A stretch of DNA of 64,000 bases from Methylomarinovum tepidoasis (GCF_030294985.1 NZ_AP024718.1:1131001-1195000), one strand, 5' to 3'. Shown: positions 1 to 13,568, numbered from the stretch's first letter. Notes: generated by a model not told the origin, from the letters alone. Numbers and translations: made by a program.

Positions 1-996
1 CTGGAGGTCGAGAAAGCGTACCGCCCGGCGGATATCGAAGTGTTCCACCACGATCACCGTGCGCAGACACAGGGGGCAAAGGCCGTCGTAATAGACCTTC
101 AGCCGCGGCTTTGGCAGCCGGATCCATTCCCCCAGCCTGCGCCACCACGAGAACGGCACCATGAGGAAATAGTGCACCAGCATCCCCAGACCGAAGGGAT
201 AGATGTTGAAGGAGATCGTGATGCCGCCGTGGAACAGCACGCCCAGCACCAGCAGCGGCACCCGGAAACGGGGGTGCCAGAACAGGAACGGGAACACGAA
301 CTGGAAGCCGATGACGGTGTAGCCGATGGCCTTTTGCAGCCATTCGATGTTCAGCAGCCAGCTCAGGTCCAGGGGCGAGATGTAGTAGGGATGCGACGAC
401 GGCAGCCAGGGACCGAGGCCGTTGCGCCAGTGCTCGGAGAACAGCTTGTGGATGGCGGAATCGAAATACAGCGGCGCCAGGGTGATGAGCAGGGGGGCGT
501 AGTAGGCCCATACCGGCACCGTGCGCGGCAGCTCGTAGCGATGGCCGGGGACGGAATAGCGGAGCGCCAGCCGCAGCCGGTCCAGGGACAGGGCGCGCTC
601 CGAGGGCAGAAAGATCAGCAGCAGCCCGGAGGAAATCATCATCTGGTCGAAGCCGCCGTCGAAGTCCCGCCACAGGGGGGTGAAAGCAGTGAAAAGGACC
701 CAGAAGACGTAATTGACCGCCGCGCACAGCCGGGTGTGCCAGCCCAGGATCAGCCCCAGGGCGGCCAGGGCCCACAGGGGCAGGAAGAAGGCGATCATCG
801 GCGGTCCCTGATCCAGGTAGGGAATCTCGTCGAAGATCAGCGGGCGGAAATGGGTCAGGAACAGGATTTCCTGCAGCGCCACCAGCCCGTAGCCGATGCG
901 AAACGCCCCCAGCCCGGTGGCGGGGACCTGACGTTCGAGCACGGACCGGAGCAGATCGGTAAGACGGGAAAGCGGTGAAACTGCCACGAAAGTCAC
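1..996 (-). CDS. HTTM/DCC-family membrane protein (partial)
   Basis: The reading frame is open on the minus strand from a GTG at 996 to the window edge, so the C-terminus is missing. The N-terminal part has several hydrophobic helices and resembles the HTTM domain of vitamin-K-dependent gamma-carboxylase-like proteins. Near the edge is the motif YYDGLCPLC, the C-x2-C signature of the DCC (DUF393) thiol-disulfide family. HTTM-DCC fusions are known in bacteria but their substrate is not. An alternative GTG lies in frame at 987, and no clear ribosome site decides between them. A TATAAT-like -10 lies about 25 bp upstream, just after the Hsp20 terminator, so the gene may have its own promoter. Confidence 0.75.
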   Translation of the reverse strand, partial: MTFVAVSPLSRLTDLLRSVLERQVPATGLGAFRIGYGLVALQEILFLTHFRPLIFDEIPYLDQGPPMIAFFLPLWALAALGLILGWHTRLCAAVNYVFWVLFTAFTPLWRDFDGGFDQMMISSGLLLIFLPSERALSLDRLRLALRYSVPGHRYELPRTVPVWAYYAPLLITLAPLYFDSAIHKLFSEHWRNGLGPWLPSSHPYYISPLDLSWLLNIEWLQKAIGYTVIGFQFVFPFLFWHPRFRVPLLVLGVLFHGGITISFNIYPFGLGMLVHYFLMVPFSWWRRLGEWIRLPKPRLKVYYDGLCPLCLRTVIVVEHFDIRRAVRFLDLQ

Positions 997-1029
997 GCTT
1001 TTCGGTAGAAAAAACGGGGAAATTATAAC

Positions 1030-1066
1030 GAAAAAAGACCGGCACCGCTTGGCAGTGCCGGTCTTT
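1030..1066 (-). terminator. Rho-independent terminator after hsp20
   Basis: A perfect 12 bp stem (1034-1045 paired with 1055-1066) with a 9 nt loop lies 25 bp after the Hsp20 stop. On the minus strand it is followed by a run of T. The plus strand also shows a short T-rich tail, so it could act in both directions. Confidence 0.85.
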
Positions 1067-1090
1067 GTCTTTAAGCGAAAGGCGCTTAGA

Positions 1091-1549
1091 TCAGCCGCCG
1101 ACTTTCACCTCGATCTTCTTCGGCGCTTCTTCCGCTTTCTTCGGAATCACCAGGGTGAGGACGCCGTTGTCGTATTTGGCTTCGATCTTTTCCTCATCCA
1201 CGGTTTCCGGTAGCACGAAGCGGCGGAAGAAGCTGCCGTAGATGCGTTCGACCCGGCGGTAATTTTCCTTCTCTTCCTTGGCTTCGGTCATACGCTGACC
1301 CTTGATGGTCAGGACGCCGTTTTCCAGGGTGACCTCGATGTCCTCCGGCTTGACGCCCGGCAGGTCGGCCTGGACGATGTAGCGGTCCTGTTCCTCTTTG
1401 ATGTCGACGGCGGGGACCCATTCCACCTCGGCGGGAACCTCGCCTTCCGGCCGGGTCACGCCGCCCGGAAGCGTACCGAAGGTGCGCTCCAGTTCACGCT
1501 GGAGCTGGTTCAGCAGTTGAAACGGTTCGTAACGGGGTACCAATGCCAT
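1091..1549 (-). CDS. Small heat shock protein, Hsp20 family
   Basis: A 152-residue alpha-crystallin-type chaperone that would hold unfolding cytoplasmic proteins as an ATP-independent holdase. The alpha-crystallin domain spans about residues 45-140 and includes the conserved ADLPGVKPEDIEV and NGVLTLVIPK segments. A short I-x-V motif (IEV) near the C-terminus fits the tail that docks neighbouring subunits. The ATG is preceded by a strong AAGGAGG-like ribosome site. Upstream is a sigma32-like promoter and downstream a hairpin terminator, so it is a monocistronic heat-shock unit. The family assignment is firm; which IbpA/HspA subgroup it belongs to is not. Confidence 0.95.
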   Translation of the reverse strand: MALVPRYEPFQLLNQLQRELERTFGTLPGGVTRPEGEVPAEVEWVPAVDIKEEQDRYIVQADLPGVKPEDIEVTLENGVLTIKGQRMTEAKEEKENYRRVERIYGSFFRRFVLPETVDEEKIEAKYDNGVLTLVIPKKAEEAPKKIEVKVGG

Positions 1550-1593
1550 GGTTTGCCTCCTTGAGTTTCAGGTTGTTCGTGGTTCGTGAACCT

Positions 1594-1621
1594 ATATGGA
1601 GGCAGGCGGGATTTTTTCAAG
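1594..1621 (-). promoter_or_regulatory. Sigma32 (RpoH) heat-shock promoter of hsp20
   Basis: On the minus strand CTTGAAA (1621-1615) is followed after 13 bp by CTCCATAT (1601-1594). This matches the RpoH consensus CTTGAAA / CCCCATnT closely and lies 45 bp upstream of the Hsp20 ATG. Confidence 0.8.
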
Positions 1622-1662
1622 GGGGCGGAAGGACGATCTTGCCGCCTAACGATTGCTTTTCC

Positions 1663-1756
1663 GGGGGCTGGGAAGGGTCTGCCGGACCGAAATTCGTCCA
1701 TGAATTTAGGCCCGGAGCGGCCCTCCCTGGCCGCTGCCAGACCCTTCCCAGCCCCC
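1663..1756. repeat. Large intergenic palindrome A
   Basis: Perfect 19 bp arms (GGGGGCTGGGAAGGGTCTG at 1663-1681 and its complement at 1738-1756) enclose a second hairpin (GCGGCC / GGCCGC) and an AATTCGTCCATGAA core. Read on the minus strand the order is arm, hairpin, core, arm, the same as palindrome B on the plus strand. The hsp20-gloA gap (1550-1914) holds this element, palindrome B and the hsp20 promoter, and no convincing gene. Confidence 0.8.
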
Positions 1757-1801
1757 TCCCGCAGAAGTGACAGCGGATGATTGCGGCGCTTGTTAGGGTG
1801 G

Positions 1802-1895
1802 GCGGACGTGCTGCCAGCGGGTGTACTCGGCCTGGATGGCCGAGTATCGAGCGTTCACGGACGAATTCACAGCGTCCTGCTGGCAGCACGTCCGC
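1802..1895. repeat. Large intergenic palindrome B
   Basis: Perfect 17 bp arms (GCGGACGTGCTGCCAGC at 1802-1818, complement at 1879-1895) enclose a hairpin ACTCGGCC / GGCCGAGT and the core TTCACGGACGAATTCACAGC. The core is shared with palindromes A and C. It lies 20 bp past the gloA stop. Confidence 0.8.
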
Positions 1896-1914
1896 TTACC
1901 TCGAGGATGCAGGA

Positions 1915-2307
1915 TCAGTCCTGCCGTTGGGGGCTGAGCAACTCGATCTTGTAGCCGTCCGGGTCCTCGATGAAGGCCAGAATGGTATTGCCGTGTTTCA
2001 TCGGGCCTGGCTCGCGTACGATTCTGCCGCCCTTGGCGCGGATTTCCTCCACCGCCTGATACACGTCGTCCACCTCGATGGCGATGTGGCCGAAGCCGTT
2101 GCCCAGGTCGTATTCGTGGGTGTCCCAGTTGTAGGTCAGTTCCAGCACCGTGTCGTGGGCCTCGTCGCCGTAGCCGACGAAGGCGAGGGTGAAGCGGCCT
2201 TCCGGATAATCCTTCCGGCGCAGCAGCTTCATCTTGAGCACTTCGGTATAGAACCGCAGCGACCGCTCCAGGTCGCCGACCCGGATCATGGCATGCAGGA
2301 TACGCAT
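1915..2307 (-). CDS. gloA: Lactoylglutathione lyase (glyoxalase I)
   Basis: Converts the methylglyoxal-glutathione hemithioacetal to S-lactoylglutathione in the cytoplasm. All four metal ligands of the E. coli Ni2+ enzyme are present at the same positions: H5, E56, H74 and E122. The 130-residue length is close to the 135 residues of E. coli GloA. It starts only 10 bp downstream of the lipoprotein gene stop, so the two may be co-transcribed. No glyoxalase II gene lies in the window. Confidence 0.95.
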   Translation of the reverse strand: MRILHAMIRVGDLERSLRFYTEVLKMKLLRRKDYPEGRFTLAFVGYGDEAHDTVLELTYNWDTHEYDLGNGFGHIAIEVDDVYQAVEEIRAKGGRIVREPGPMKHGNTILAFIEDPDGYKIELLSPQRQD

Positions 2308-2317
2308 GGTCCCCTCC

Positions 2318-2728
2318 TTACGACTTGGGTTCTTCCGCCGGGTGGGCGGTCTCGATCAGCTTGCCCATGCAGAACATGATGTATTGGGTGATCTCCATGG
2401 CTGCGGCGCTGGCCTTCTGCTCCGAACCGAAGACATCGGCGTACTTTTTGACGGCCGCCAGGGCTTCGTCGCTGGTGCGGGCGCTCTCGAAGGCGGCATA
2501 GGCCTCCCAGTAGGGTTTGCGCGCCGCCGTGCCGCGGAAGCCCGGCAGGGTCTTGGCGATCTCGCTGGTGACGCATTCGGCCACCTCGTTGGGATCGAGG
2601 TTGTAGTCCTTGAGATCGGGATCGGTCGCCAAACGCGCGGCCAGTTGCTGCTCGAAGCGGTTGCGCTCCTCGCTGGCGCAGCCGACCAGGAGCAGGGCGG
2701 TGAGAAGCGGGATCAGCAGCTTTTTCAT
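2318..2728 (-). CDS. Small lipoprotein of unknown function
   Basis: From the ATG at 2728 the protein is 136 residues and begins with a lipoprotein signal, MKKLLIPLLTALLLVGC, whose lipobox is LVGC. The mature part is mostly predicted helical with two further cysteines and no domain I recognise. The frame stays open 15 codons further upstream, but that extension lacks signal-peptide character and would run toward ksgA, so the ATG at the lipoprotein signal is preferred. It sits between ksgA and gloA on the same strand. Confidence 0.75.
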   Translation of the reverse strand: MKKLLIPLLTALLLVGCASEERNRFEQQLAARLATDPDLKDYNLDPNEVAECVTSEIAKTLPGFRGTAARKPYWEAYAAFESARTSDEALAAVKKYADVFGSEQKASAAAMEITQYIMFCMGKLIETAHPAEEPKS

Positions 2729-2762
2729 CGTTGGAGCCTGAATCTGAATGATCGGATCTTCA

Positions 2763-3566
2763 TTATCCCCCACCCGGATGGCGGCTGTACAGGGTGCGAC
2801 TGAGGGCGGCGAAGGACTCCAGGGGCAGGGTTTCGGCCCGGGCCGTCGGATCGACGCCGCAGGCGGCGATGGCGTCCGCCTCGAGCAGCCCTCGCAGGGC
2901 GTTGCGCAGGGTCTTGCGGCGCTGGCCGAAGGCTTTGGCGACGACGGTTTCGAAGAGGCCGTAAGCGCCCACCTCGACCGGTGGCCGGGGATGGGGCGTC
3001 AGCCGCACCACGGCCGACATCACCTTGGGCGGTGGCTGGAAGCAAGCCGGTTTGACGTTGAAGCACTTTTCGATGCGGCAGTGGTACTGGGCCATGACGC
3101 TGAGGCGACCATAGGTCTTGCTGCCTGGGGTGGCGGCCAGGCGTTCGACCACTTCCTTCTGCAGCATGAACAACATCTGCGCGATCACCGCCTGCTGACC
3201 GAAGAGGTGAAACAGCAGTGGGGTGGAGATGTTATAAGGCAGATTGCCGACCACCTTGAGCTTTTCCCCTGGGGCGGTCAGGGCGTCGAAGTCGAAGGCG
3301 AGGGCGTCGGCCTCGTGAACGATCAGGTTGGCGGCAGTGGCGAATCTCTCCCGCAGCAGCACCGTCAAGTCGCGGTCGATCTCCACCACGTCGAGACGGC
3401 GGCAGCGGTCCAGCAGGTGGCGGGTGAGAGCGCCGCGGCCGGGGCCGATCTCCACCACGTGGTCGCCGGGACGGGGGGCGAGGGCGGTGACGATGCGCTG
3501 AATGACCCGGCCGTCCTGAAGGAAATTCTGGCCGAAGCGTTTGCGGGGCTTAGGCGGGGTGCGCAT
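2763..3566 (-). CDS. rsmA: 16S rRNA dimethyladenosine transferase KsgA/RsmA
   Basis: Dimethylates two adjacent adenines in helix 45 of 16S rRNA, using SAM, late in small-subunit assembly. Family signatures are the N-terminal KRFGQNFL, the SAM-binding VEIGPGRGALT and the catalytic NLPYNIS motif. Length is 267 residues, near the usual 270. It overlaps the 3' end of pdxA by 17 bp, the common surA-pdxA-ksgA gene order of Gammaproteobacteria, so it is probably translated from that operon. Confidence 0.96.
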   Translation of the reverse strand: MRTPPKPRKRFGQNFLQDGRVIQRIVTALAPRPGDHVVEIGPGRGALTRHLLDRCRRLDVVEIDRDLTVLLRERFATAANLIVHEADALAFDFDALTAPGEKLKVVGNLPYNISTPLLFHLFGQQAVIAQMLFMLQKEVVERLAATPGSKTYGRLSVMAQYHCRIEKCFNVKPACFQPPPKVMSAVVRLTPHPRPPVEVGAYGLFETVVAKAFGQRRKTLRNALRGLLEADAIAACGVDPTARAETLPLESFAALSRTLYSRHPGGG

Positions 3567-4578
3567 GGCGGGCCAGGTCGATGGCGCTGAGGACGGCCTG
3601 TTCCAGGCTGCCGCAGTCGATGTCGCTGCTGCCGGCCTTCTCCAGGGCGGTGCCGTGATCCACCGAGGTGCGAATGACCGGCAACCCCAGGGTGATGTTG
3701 ACGGCCCGGCCGAAGCCGGCGAACTTGAGCACCGGCAGCCCCTGGTCGTGGTACATGGCCAGAAAGGCGTCGCTGCGCGCCAGCCGTTCGGGGAGGAAGG
3801 CGGTATCGGCCGGGAGGGGACCGGTCAGGCTCAGACCCTGGCCGCGCAGCTCGGCAAGCAGCGGTCCGATGATCTCGGTTTCTTCCCTTCCCAGGTGTCC
3901 CCCTTCCCCGGCGTGCGGATTGAGGCCGAGGACGGTGATTTGCGGGGATTGGATGCCGAAGCGGGACCGCAGATCGTGGTGGAGCACGGTCAGCACCCGG
4001 CGCAGCCGTTCCGATGTGATCGCCTGAGGCACGTCCCGCAGCGGCAGATGGGTGGTGGCCAGAGCGACCCGCAGGGGACGGCCCGAATCCTTCAGGGTCG
4101 TGGCCAGCAACATCACCGGGTGGCCGCCGGTGAGGGCGGCGATGAATTCGGTGTGACCGCTGAAGGGGATGCCGGCCTCGTTGATGACGCCCTTGTGGAC
4201 CGGGGCGGTGACCAGGGCGTCGAAGCGGCCTTCCAGGCAGCCGCGGACGGCGGTTTCGATCAGGTCGAGGACGTGGCGGGCGTTGGCCGGATTCAGCCGT
4301 CCCGGCATCACCGGTGCGGCCGCGGCCCGCGGCAGCACCTGCAGCCGGCCGGGGTGGTGACCGCCGCCGGCTTCCCCTTCGTGGATCGCGAGCTTAAGCC
4401 CCCGTTGCCGGGCGCGCCGGCGCAGCACTTCGGGGTCGCCCAGCACCGTCAGGCGGCAGGGCAGCGGCTGGCGGGCGAGCAGCAGGCACAGATCCGGGCC
4501 GATGCCCGCCGGCTCGCCATAGGTCAGGGCCAGATGGGGTTCACTGGGCATCGGCATACCGTTCCGGGACTGCGTCAT
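3550..4578 (-). CDS. pdxA: 4-hydroxythreonine-4-phosphate dehydrogenase
   Basis: Oxidises 4-phosphohydroxy-L-threonine in the DXP-independent branch of pyridoxal phosphate synthesis. The sequence shows the N-terminal TYGEPAGIGPDL, the metal-binding APVHKGVIN segment and MYHDQGLPVLKF, all typical of PdxA. At 342 residues it is slightly long. ATG codons at 4578, 4557 and 4551 are all in frame; a purine-rich GGGGGTGA directly before 4578 supports the first. It overlaps ksgA. A palindromic repeat separates it from surA, so it may carry its own promoter. Confidence 0.95.
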   Translation of the reverse strand: MTQSRNGMPMPSEPHLALTYGEPAGIGPDLCLLLARQPLPCRLTVLGDPEVLRRRARQRGLKLAIHEGEAGGGHHPGRLQVLPRAAAAPVMPGRLNPANARHVLDLIETAVRGCLEGRFDALVTAPVHKGVINEAGIPFSGHTEFIAALTGGHPVMLLATTLKDSGRPLRVALATTHLPLRDVPQAITSERLRRVLTVLHHDLRSRFGIQSPQITVLGLNPHAGEGGHLGREETEIIGPLLAELRGQGLSLTGPLPADTAFLPERLARSDAFLAMYHDQGLPVLKFAGFGRAVNITLGLPVIRTSVDHGTALEKAGSSDIDCGSLEQAVLSAIDLARHAHPA

Positions 4579-4608
4579 TCACCCCCGTAGGAGATTGATC
4601 GAAGATAT

Positions 4609-4698
4609 GGGTGGTCTGATTCGAAAGCCTCGCCGGCAGGGAAGCCGGCGTGGAGCCTACAGGGATGTATTCACGGCGCCTTTCGAAGCAGACTACCC
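4609..4698. repeat. Large intergenic palindrome C
   Basis: Arms at 4609-4627 and 4680-4698 pair over 19 bp with two mismatches. Inside are a hairpin GCCGGC / GCCGGC and a core GGGATGTATTCACGGCGCC that resembles the cores of palindromes A, B and D. It fills the 185 bp gap between surA and pdxA, where I see no gene. Confidence 0.75.
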
Positions 4699-4763
4699 GC
4701 CTCGGCTCGAATGGATGACGGAAGCCTGTATGCTGGCCCCTCCCTAGAGTTGGACAAATGTCT

Positions 4764-6032
4764 TCAATCAAGGTGGATCTCCACATAGGACTCGTCACGC
4801 AGCTTGCGCAGCCACAGTTCGGTCTCCTCCTCGATCTTGCGCCGGGTGAGGATCTCGCGGGCGCGCTTTTTGCGGTATTCCGGCGTGTCGTCGCGCTGTT
4901 TGCGCTCGAGCACCTGGATGATGTGCCAGCCGAAAGGCGTCTGTACCGGTTCGGAGATCTCTCCCTTCTTGAGCCGGTTCATGGCTTCGGCGAAGGGCGG
5001 GACAACGGCGTCGGCGGTGATCCAGCCCAGGTCGCCGCCCTTGACGGCCGAGGCGGTGTCGTCGGAATAGGCCTGGGCCAGGGCGGCGAAATCCTCCCCG
5101 GCTTCGATGCGCTGGCGGATCAGGTTCAGGCGGCGTCTGGCCTCGGCGTCGTCGACGATTTCGTTGGGCTTGATGAGAATGTGGCGCACGTGGCTCTCGA
5201 TGATAAGATGCTTCTCGCCCCCTTTCAGATCCAGCAGCTTGATGACGTGAAAGCCGCTGGGGCTGCGGATCGGGCCGGCGATCTCACCCTTCTGCATTTT
5301 GGGCACCAGGTCGGCGAACAGAGTGGGGATCTGGTCCAGCTTGCGCCAGCCCAGGTCGCCGCCCTTGAGCGCCTGGGCGCCGTCGGACAAGGTGATGGCG
5401 GCTTGGTGGAAATCCAGGCCCTGGCGCAGTTCCGCCACCAGGCGCTCGGCTTTTTCCCGTGCTTTCTGGATCACCTCCGGCGAGGTGGCCTCGGGGGTGG
5501 CGATGAGGATGTGGCCGAGGCGGTATTCGGTGGCCTGCAACGGGTCGCTTTGGGCTTCGGTTTCCAGGAAGTGGGTGATTTCCCGCTCGCTCACCTGAAC
5601 GTTGGCATCGACCTGGCTGGCCCGCAGGCGCTTGAGCACCAGCTCCTCGCGCAGATGATCGACGAAGGCGGCATAGTCCATGCCTTCGCTCTCCACCGCC
5701 TGGCGAAAGGCGTCCAGATTCATGCCGTTGCGGTGGGCCAGATCCAGCAGGGCCTGACGCAGGGTTTCATCGTCCACCTCGATGCCGGCTTTCCTGGCCA
5801 GCTGCAACTGCAGGCTGCGGAGGATCATGCGTTCGAGCACCTGGCGCCGCAGGATCGAAGGCGGCGGCAATGGCGCCCCCTGGGTGCGCAGCTGGCGGGC
5901 GATGGCGCCGGTCTGGCGCTCCAGTTCGCTCTCGAGGATCACGTCGTCCTCGGCGACGGCGACGATGCGGTCGAGAGGCTCGGCGTGGACGGCGGTCCAC
6001 AACAGGAGGAGGAAAAGCGGTAGATAGCGCAT
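4764..6032 (-). CDS. surA: Periplasmic chaperone / peptidyl-prolyl isomerase SurA
   Basis: Escorts unfolded outer-membrane proteins across the periplasm to the BAM complex. A signal peptide ([17 protein letters not shown]) is followed by the N-terminal chaperone domain to about residue 165. Two parvulin-type PpiC domains follow at about 169-270 and 280-380, each with the RLGHILI / VRHILIK start, then a short C-terminal helix. The 422 residues match the family. It starts 7 bp after lptD, whose product is a major SurA client. Confidence 0.97.
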   Translation of the reverse strand: MRYLPLFLLLLWTAVHAEPLDRIVAVAEDDVILESELERQTGAIARQLRTQGAPLPPPSILRRQVLERMILRSLQLQLARKAGIEVDDETLRQALLDLAHRNGMNLDAFRQAVESEGMDYAAFVDHLREELVLKRLRASQVDANVQVSEREITHFLETEAQSDPLQATEYRLGHILIATPEATSPEVIQKAREKAERLVAELRQGLDFHQAAITLSDGAQALKGGDLGWRKLDQIPTLFADLVPKMQKGEIAGPIRSPSGFHVIKLLDLKGGEKHLIIESHVRHILIKPNEIVDDAEARRRLNLIRQRIEAGEDFAALAQAYSDDTASAVKGGDLGWITADAVVPPFAEAMNRLKKGEISEPVQTPFGWHIIQVLERKQRDDTPEYRKKRAREILTRRKIEEETELWLRKLRDESYVEIHLD

Positions 6033-6039
6033 CGAGATT

Positions 6040-10724
<4,685 letters not shown>

Positions 10725-10947
10725 CAGGGGATCGTTTTTTCCTTGAGGAATCCGATCCGGGCCTCGGCGACTCCGGCACCAGCCCCCGCGCCATGGCGTA
10801 GATCGCCGTCACCAGCGAGGCGTCGGTGGGATTCTCGGTGCAGTCGCAGACGATAAAGCGGGAATACGCACGCATATCGGCCCGCTCGTCGGGGATCCCG
10901 TAGATTTGTCTATACTTTAGAGCGTCTTTGACTGGAGGGACGCTGCC

Positions 10948-11292
10948 ATGCAGGATCGTCGCAAGGAGCCGCGCATCGCCGTTTCCGTTCCGTTGCAGGT
11001 CCACGACCTGGCCCGGGAATGTTATCTGGGCAATCTTGCCAACATTTCCCACGGTGGGTTGATGCTGTTCTCGCCCACGGCGATCGCCTGTAACCGGATC
11101 TTTCAAATAAGAATCACCTTGCCGGAATCGCTTCTCACCCAGGAAAGAAACCGCCTGGATCTGGGCGTGGAGAGTTTGTGGCAGGAATCCTGTGACGAAG
11201 GTGAGAGATTCTGGGTCGGCTTTCAGATTATCGATCTGCAACCGCAGGACAAGGCGCTGCTGGGGCGGTTGATCGAGGCTTTGAGCCACTAG
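10948..11292 (+). CDS. PilZ-domain protein, likely c-di-GMP receptor
   Basis: A single PilZ domain of 114 residues. Both c-di-GMP-binding elements are present: the arginine-rich RRKEPR at the start and NISHGG (D/NxSxxG) about 30 residues later. Such stand-alone proteins transmit c-di-GMP levels to motility or envelope targets; the partner is not known here. A promoter-like TATACT lies about 35 bp before the ATG. The gene is convergent with the DUF1631 gene, and their last 4 bp overlap. Confidence 0.9.
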   Translation: MQDRRKEPRIAVSVPLQVHDLARECYLGNLANISHGGLMLFSPTAIACNRIFQIRITLPESLLTQERNRLDLGVESLWQESCDEGERFWVGFQIIDLQPQDKALLGRLIEALSH

Positions 11293-13568
11293 CTGTCCAA
11301 TATGCGGTAGATCCGCTGCAGTGCCCTTTCCACGAACGGCTTTTTCTCCAGCTCCAGGATTCGCGCCTGCCCTGCCAGCATTTCCCTGGCCAGTTTTTTC
11401 AGCGGTTTGACCGCCACCTGGATGCCGGCCTGATCGACGAAGATGTAGTAGCCAGTCTTCAGGCTGAACCACGACAGTTTTGCGCGCAAGGGAGGTTTGC
11501 CCGCGTGGTTGAATTCGAACCACGTTCCCAGCTTGATGCGCCGCAGGCGGGTGATGGTCTGTTCGAGTTCCGGGGAAGGTGGTTTCCGAGTGCTGCTCAG
11601 CTTGCCGGGATCCAATTCCTGCAACAGCGGATATTCCTCCGGGTCCGGTAGGGCGCTCACTTCAGGCAAGCGCTCCATTTCGTGACCGGCCAGGGCCACT
11701 TCGTGACAACCCTGTAGGGTGCTGAGGAATTTTTCCGCATTGCTTTCCGGATCACCCAGCAAGGCCAAGCCTTCCTGGATGTCCTTTTGGATCTGGGGCA
11801 GTTTTCGTTGCAGTTCGTTGCGCTCCTGGATGCTTTGCTTCGGCTGGACGCTCCAGACGATTTCCCTGGCGACGCCGAGATAATGGTGCCATTGCTCGCT
11901 TTCGGCGCCCTGACGCAGGAACAACAGGACGAGCAGGTTCGACCACGGGCCGAAGAGTAGTTTTTCTGCCCCCTTGGGCAAGGATTTTCCCTGGACGATT
12001 TCCACCAGCTCCTTGGCGACCCGTTGCCGGGCTTCCCGGAGCTTTTCCTGTCCCTTGGCCTTTTCTATCGCCCGTTTTTCCAATTGCCGGGCTTTTTGCT
12101 GGAATTTGTGCAGGAAACGCTCGAACTCTTCGTAGAGCGTGTCGAACAGTTCTATATTGTCGTCGAACTCCATCAAAACCCGGTTGACCGTCTGCCGCAT
12201 GGTCTCGAAGACCACCTTGTCGTTACGTGCCGTGGCGTTGCAGAGCGCACCGGCCTGAGTCAGAAGATTCAGCAGCCGGCGGGCGGGGTGGCGGCGCTTG
12301 AAGAAGAATTTGTGATCCAGCAGGGCGACTTTCAAATAAGGGGTATGCAGATGGCTGAGAAGCGCCTTGACCGAATCGGGAAGATTGGGGTCGTTCAACA
12401 CCAGCTCGAACAGCATGCCGACCATCTCGATGACATCGGCGTCGGTATGGTCGACATGCTGGGTTTTGATCAATTCGGCCAGTTGCTGCAGCTGGGTGGA
12501 AAATTCCTGACGGAGCCGGGTCAGCGACGTCTCGGCGATGTTTTCTGGAACCGTCGTCGCATGTTCGCCTTGGGCGAGGGTGGCGACCAGTTCTTCTGTG
12601 GCCATCGCAGAAGCGGCCTGCCGGGAAGGATCGGGGCGGCGCTGTTGCTGACGCCGGCGTTCCAGCAGTTGAGAGATCGTCTGGAATAATTCCTGTTCGA
12701 GGATTTCTTCCCGCGGGGCATGTGGAGGCGGGGGGGAGGCGGTAGCGTCCGATTCGGGGCGCTGGGTTTGCGGCGGCGGTTCATTCGCCGTCGAAGAATC
12801 CCCCTCCGCTTCTATATCATCGGTTTCCGGCTTGGGCGGTTCGGAAGGCGGGGGTTCCGGTGCCTGTTCCGGGATGTAAACGGGAGCGTCTTCCAGATTC
12901 GGCAGAATGCCGGCATCGATCAAAAGGCGGTTATAGTCCTGATAGATGCTGCCGGCCCGGTGCAGTACCTGTTGATCGAAAGCTTCGATGATGCTGACCT
13001 TGACTGCTGTTTCGATGGAAATCTGGACCGCACTCAGGGCCTGACGGAAGGCATTACAGACGTGGTGGGGGCTGCCGGGAAGGTTGGCGCTGCGCTCACC
13101 CGGTTTGATGCCGCCGTTGATGACCGCCAAGCGGTGGTTGAGCGGTGTCAGGCTATCGCTGTAGTTGACCCAGGCGCTGTTGGCGATGGTGTCGAAGGCC
13201 AGCTCGACTTCAAAGGTTTCCTTTTCCACCAGGGAAAGCCGCCGCCGGCCGCCTGGTTGATCCCGGAAGGGGGTATCGGTTTGCCCCAGAATGAAGCGCT
13301 CGAAGCCCTGCATCAGTTCCGTGTAGAACCTTTCCGTCATCGCCTCCCGGTTGTTGCCTATTTCCTGGTGTACATCCATGCAGTGGGTCTGGAAGACGTC
13401 GCTTTCCGCCTGTTCCGCTTGTTGGAGCAGAAAGTCGGGCAGCTGCTGCTGGAACTCGCGGAACAACGCCACAAAGTTCTCTGTGACCTGTTTCCGGCAC
13501 TGGTGGGCCAGATCGACATAGCGGGGTAGAACGCCCGGAGGCCGGGTGGAGACTTCTGAGACAGACAT
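11289..13568 (-). CDS. DUF1631 family protein
   Basis: A large soluble protein (759 residues from the ATG at 13568; 14 more codons are open upstream to 13610). It matches the DUF1631 family of Proteobacteria, whose function is not established. Features are long helical segments with a Lys/Glu-rich coiled-coil stretch, a Pro/Glu-rich linker around residues 235-300 and a compact C-terminal domain. That last domain (TWFEFNHAGKPPLRAKLSWF) resembles a PilZ/YcgR-like barrel, but the c-di-GMP motif is not clear. It faces a PilZ gene, which fits a shared c-di-GMP context by inference only. Confidence 0.8.
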   Translation of the reverse strand: MSVSEVSTRPPGVLPRYVDLAHQCRKQVTENFVALFREFQQQLPDFLLQQAEQAESDVFQTHCMDVHQEIGNNREAMTERFYTELMQGFERFILGQTDTPFRDQPGGRRRLSLVEKETFEVELAFDTIANSAWVNYSDSLTPLNHRLAVINGGIKPGERSANLPGSPHHVCNAFRQALSAVQISIETAVKVSIIEAFDQQVLHRAGSIYQDYNRLLIDAGILPNLEDAPVYIPEQAPEPPPSEPPKPETDDIEAEGDSSTANEPPPQTQRPESDATASPPPPHAPREEILEQELFQTISQLLERRRQQQRRPDPSRQAASAMATEELVATLAQGEHATTVPENIAETSLTRLRQEFSTQLQQLAELIKTQHVDHTDADVIEMVGMLFELVLNDPNLPDSVKALLSHLHTPYLKVALLDHKFFFKRRHPARRLLNLLTQAGALCNATARNDKVVFETMRQTVNRVLMEFDDNIELFDTLYEEFERFLHKFQQKARQLEKRAIEKAKGQEKLREARQRVAKELVEIVQGKSLPKGAEKLLFGPWSNLLVLLFLRQGAESEQWHHYLGVAREIVWSVQPKQSIQERNELQRKLPQIQKDIQEGLALLGDPESNAEKFLSTLQGCHEVALAGHEMERLPEVSALPDPEEYPLLQELDPGKLSSTRKPPSPELEQTITRLRRIKLGTWFEFNHAGKPPLRAKLSWFSLKTGYYIFVDQAGIQVAVKPLKKLAREMLAGQARILELEKKPFVERALQRIYRILDS

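Noticed and set aside
40-978. 312-codon plus-strand open frame
   Set aside because: It is antisense to the HTTM/DCC gene, is rich in Gln/Pro/Arg low-complexity sequence and shows no domain.
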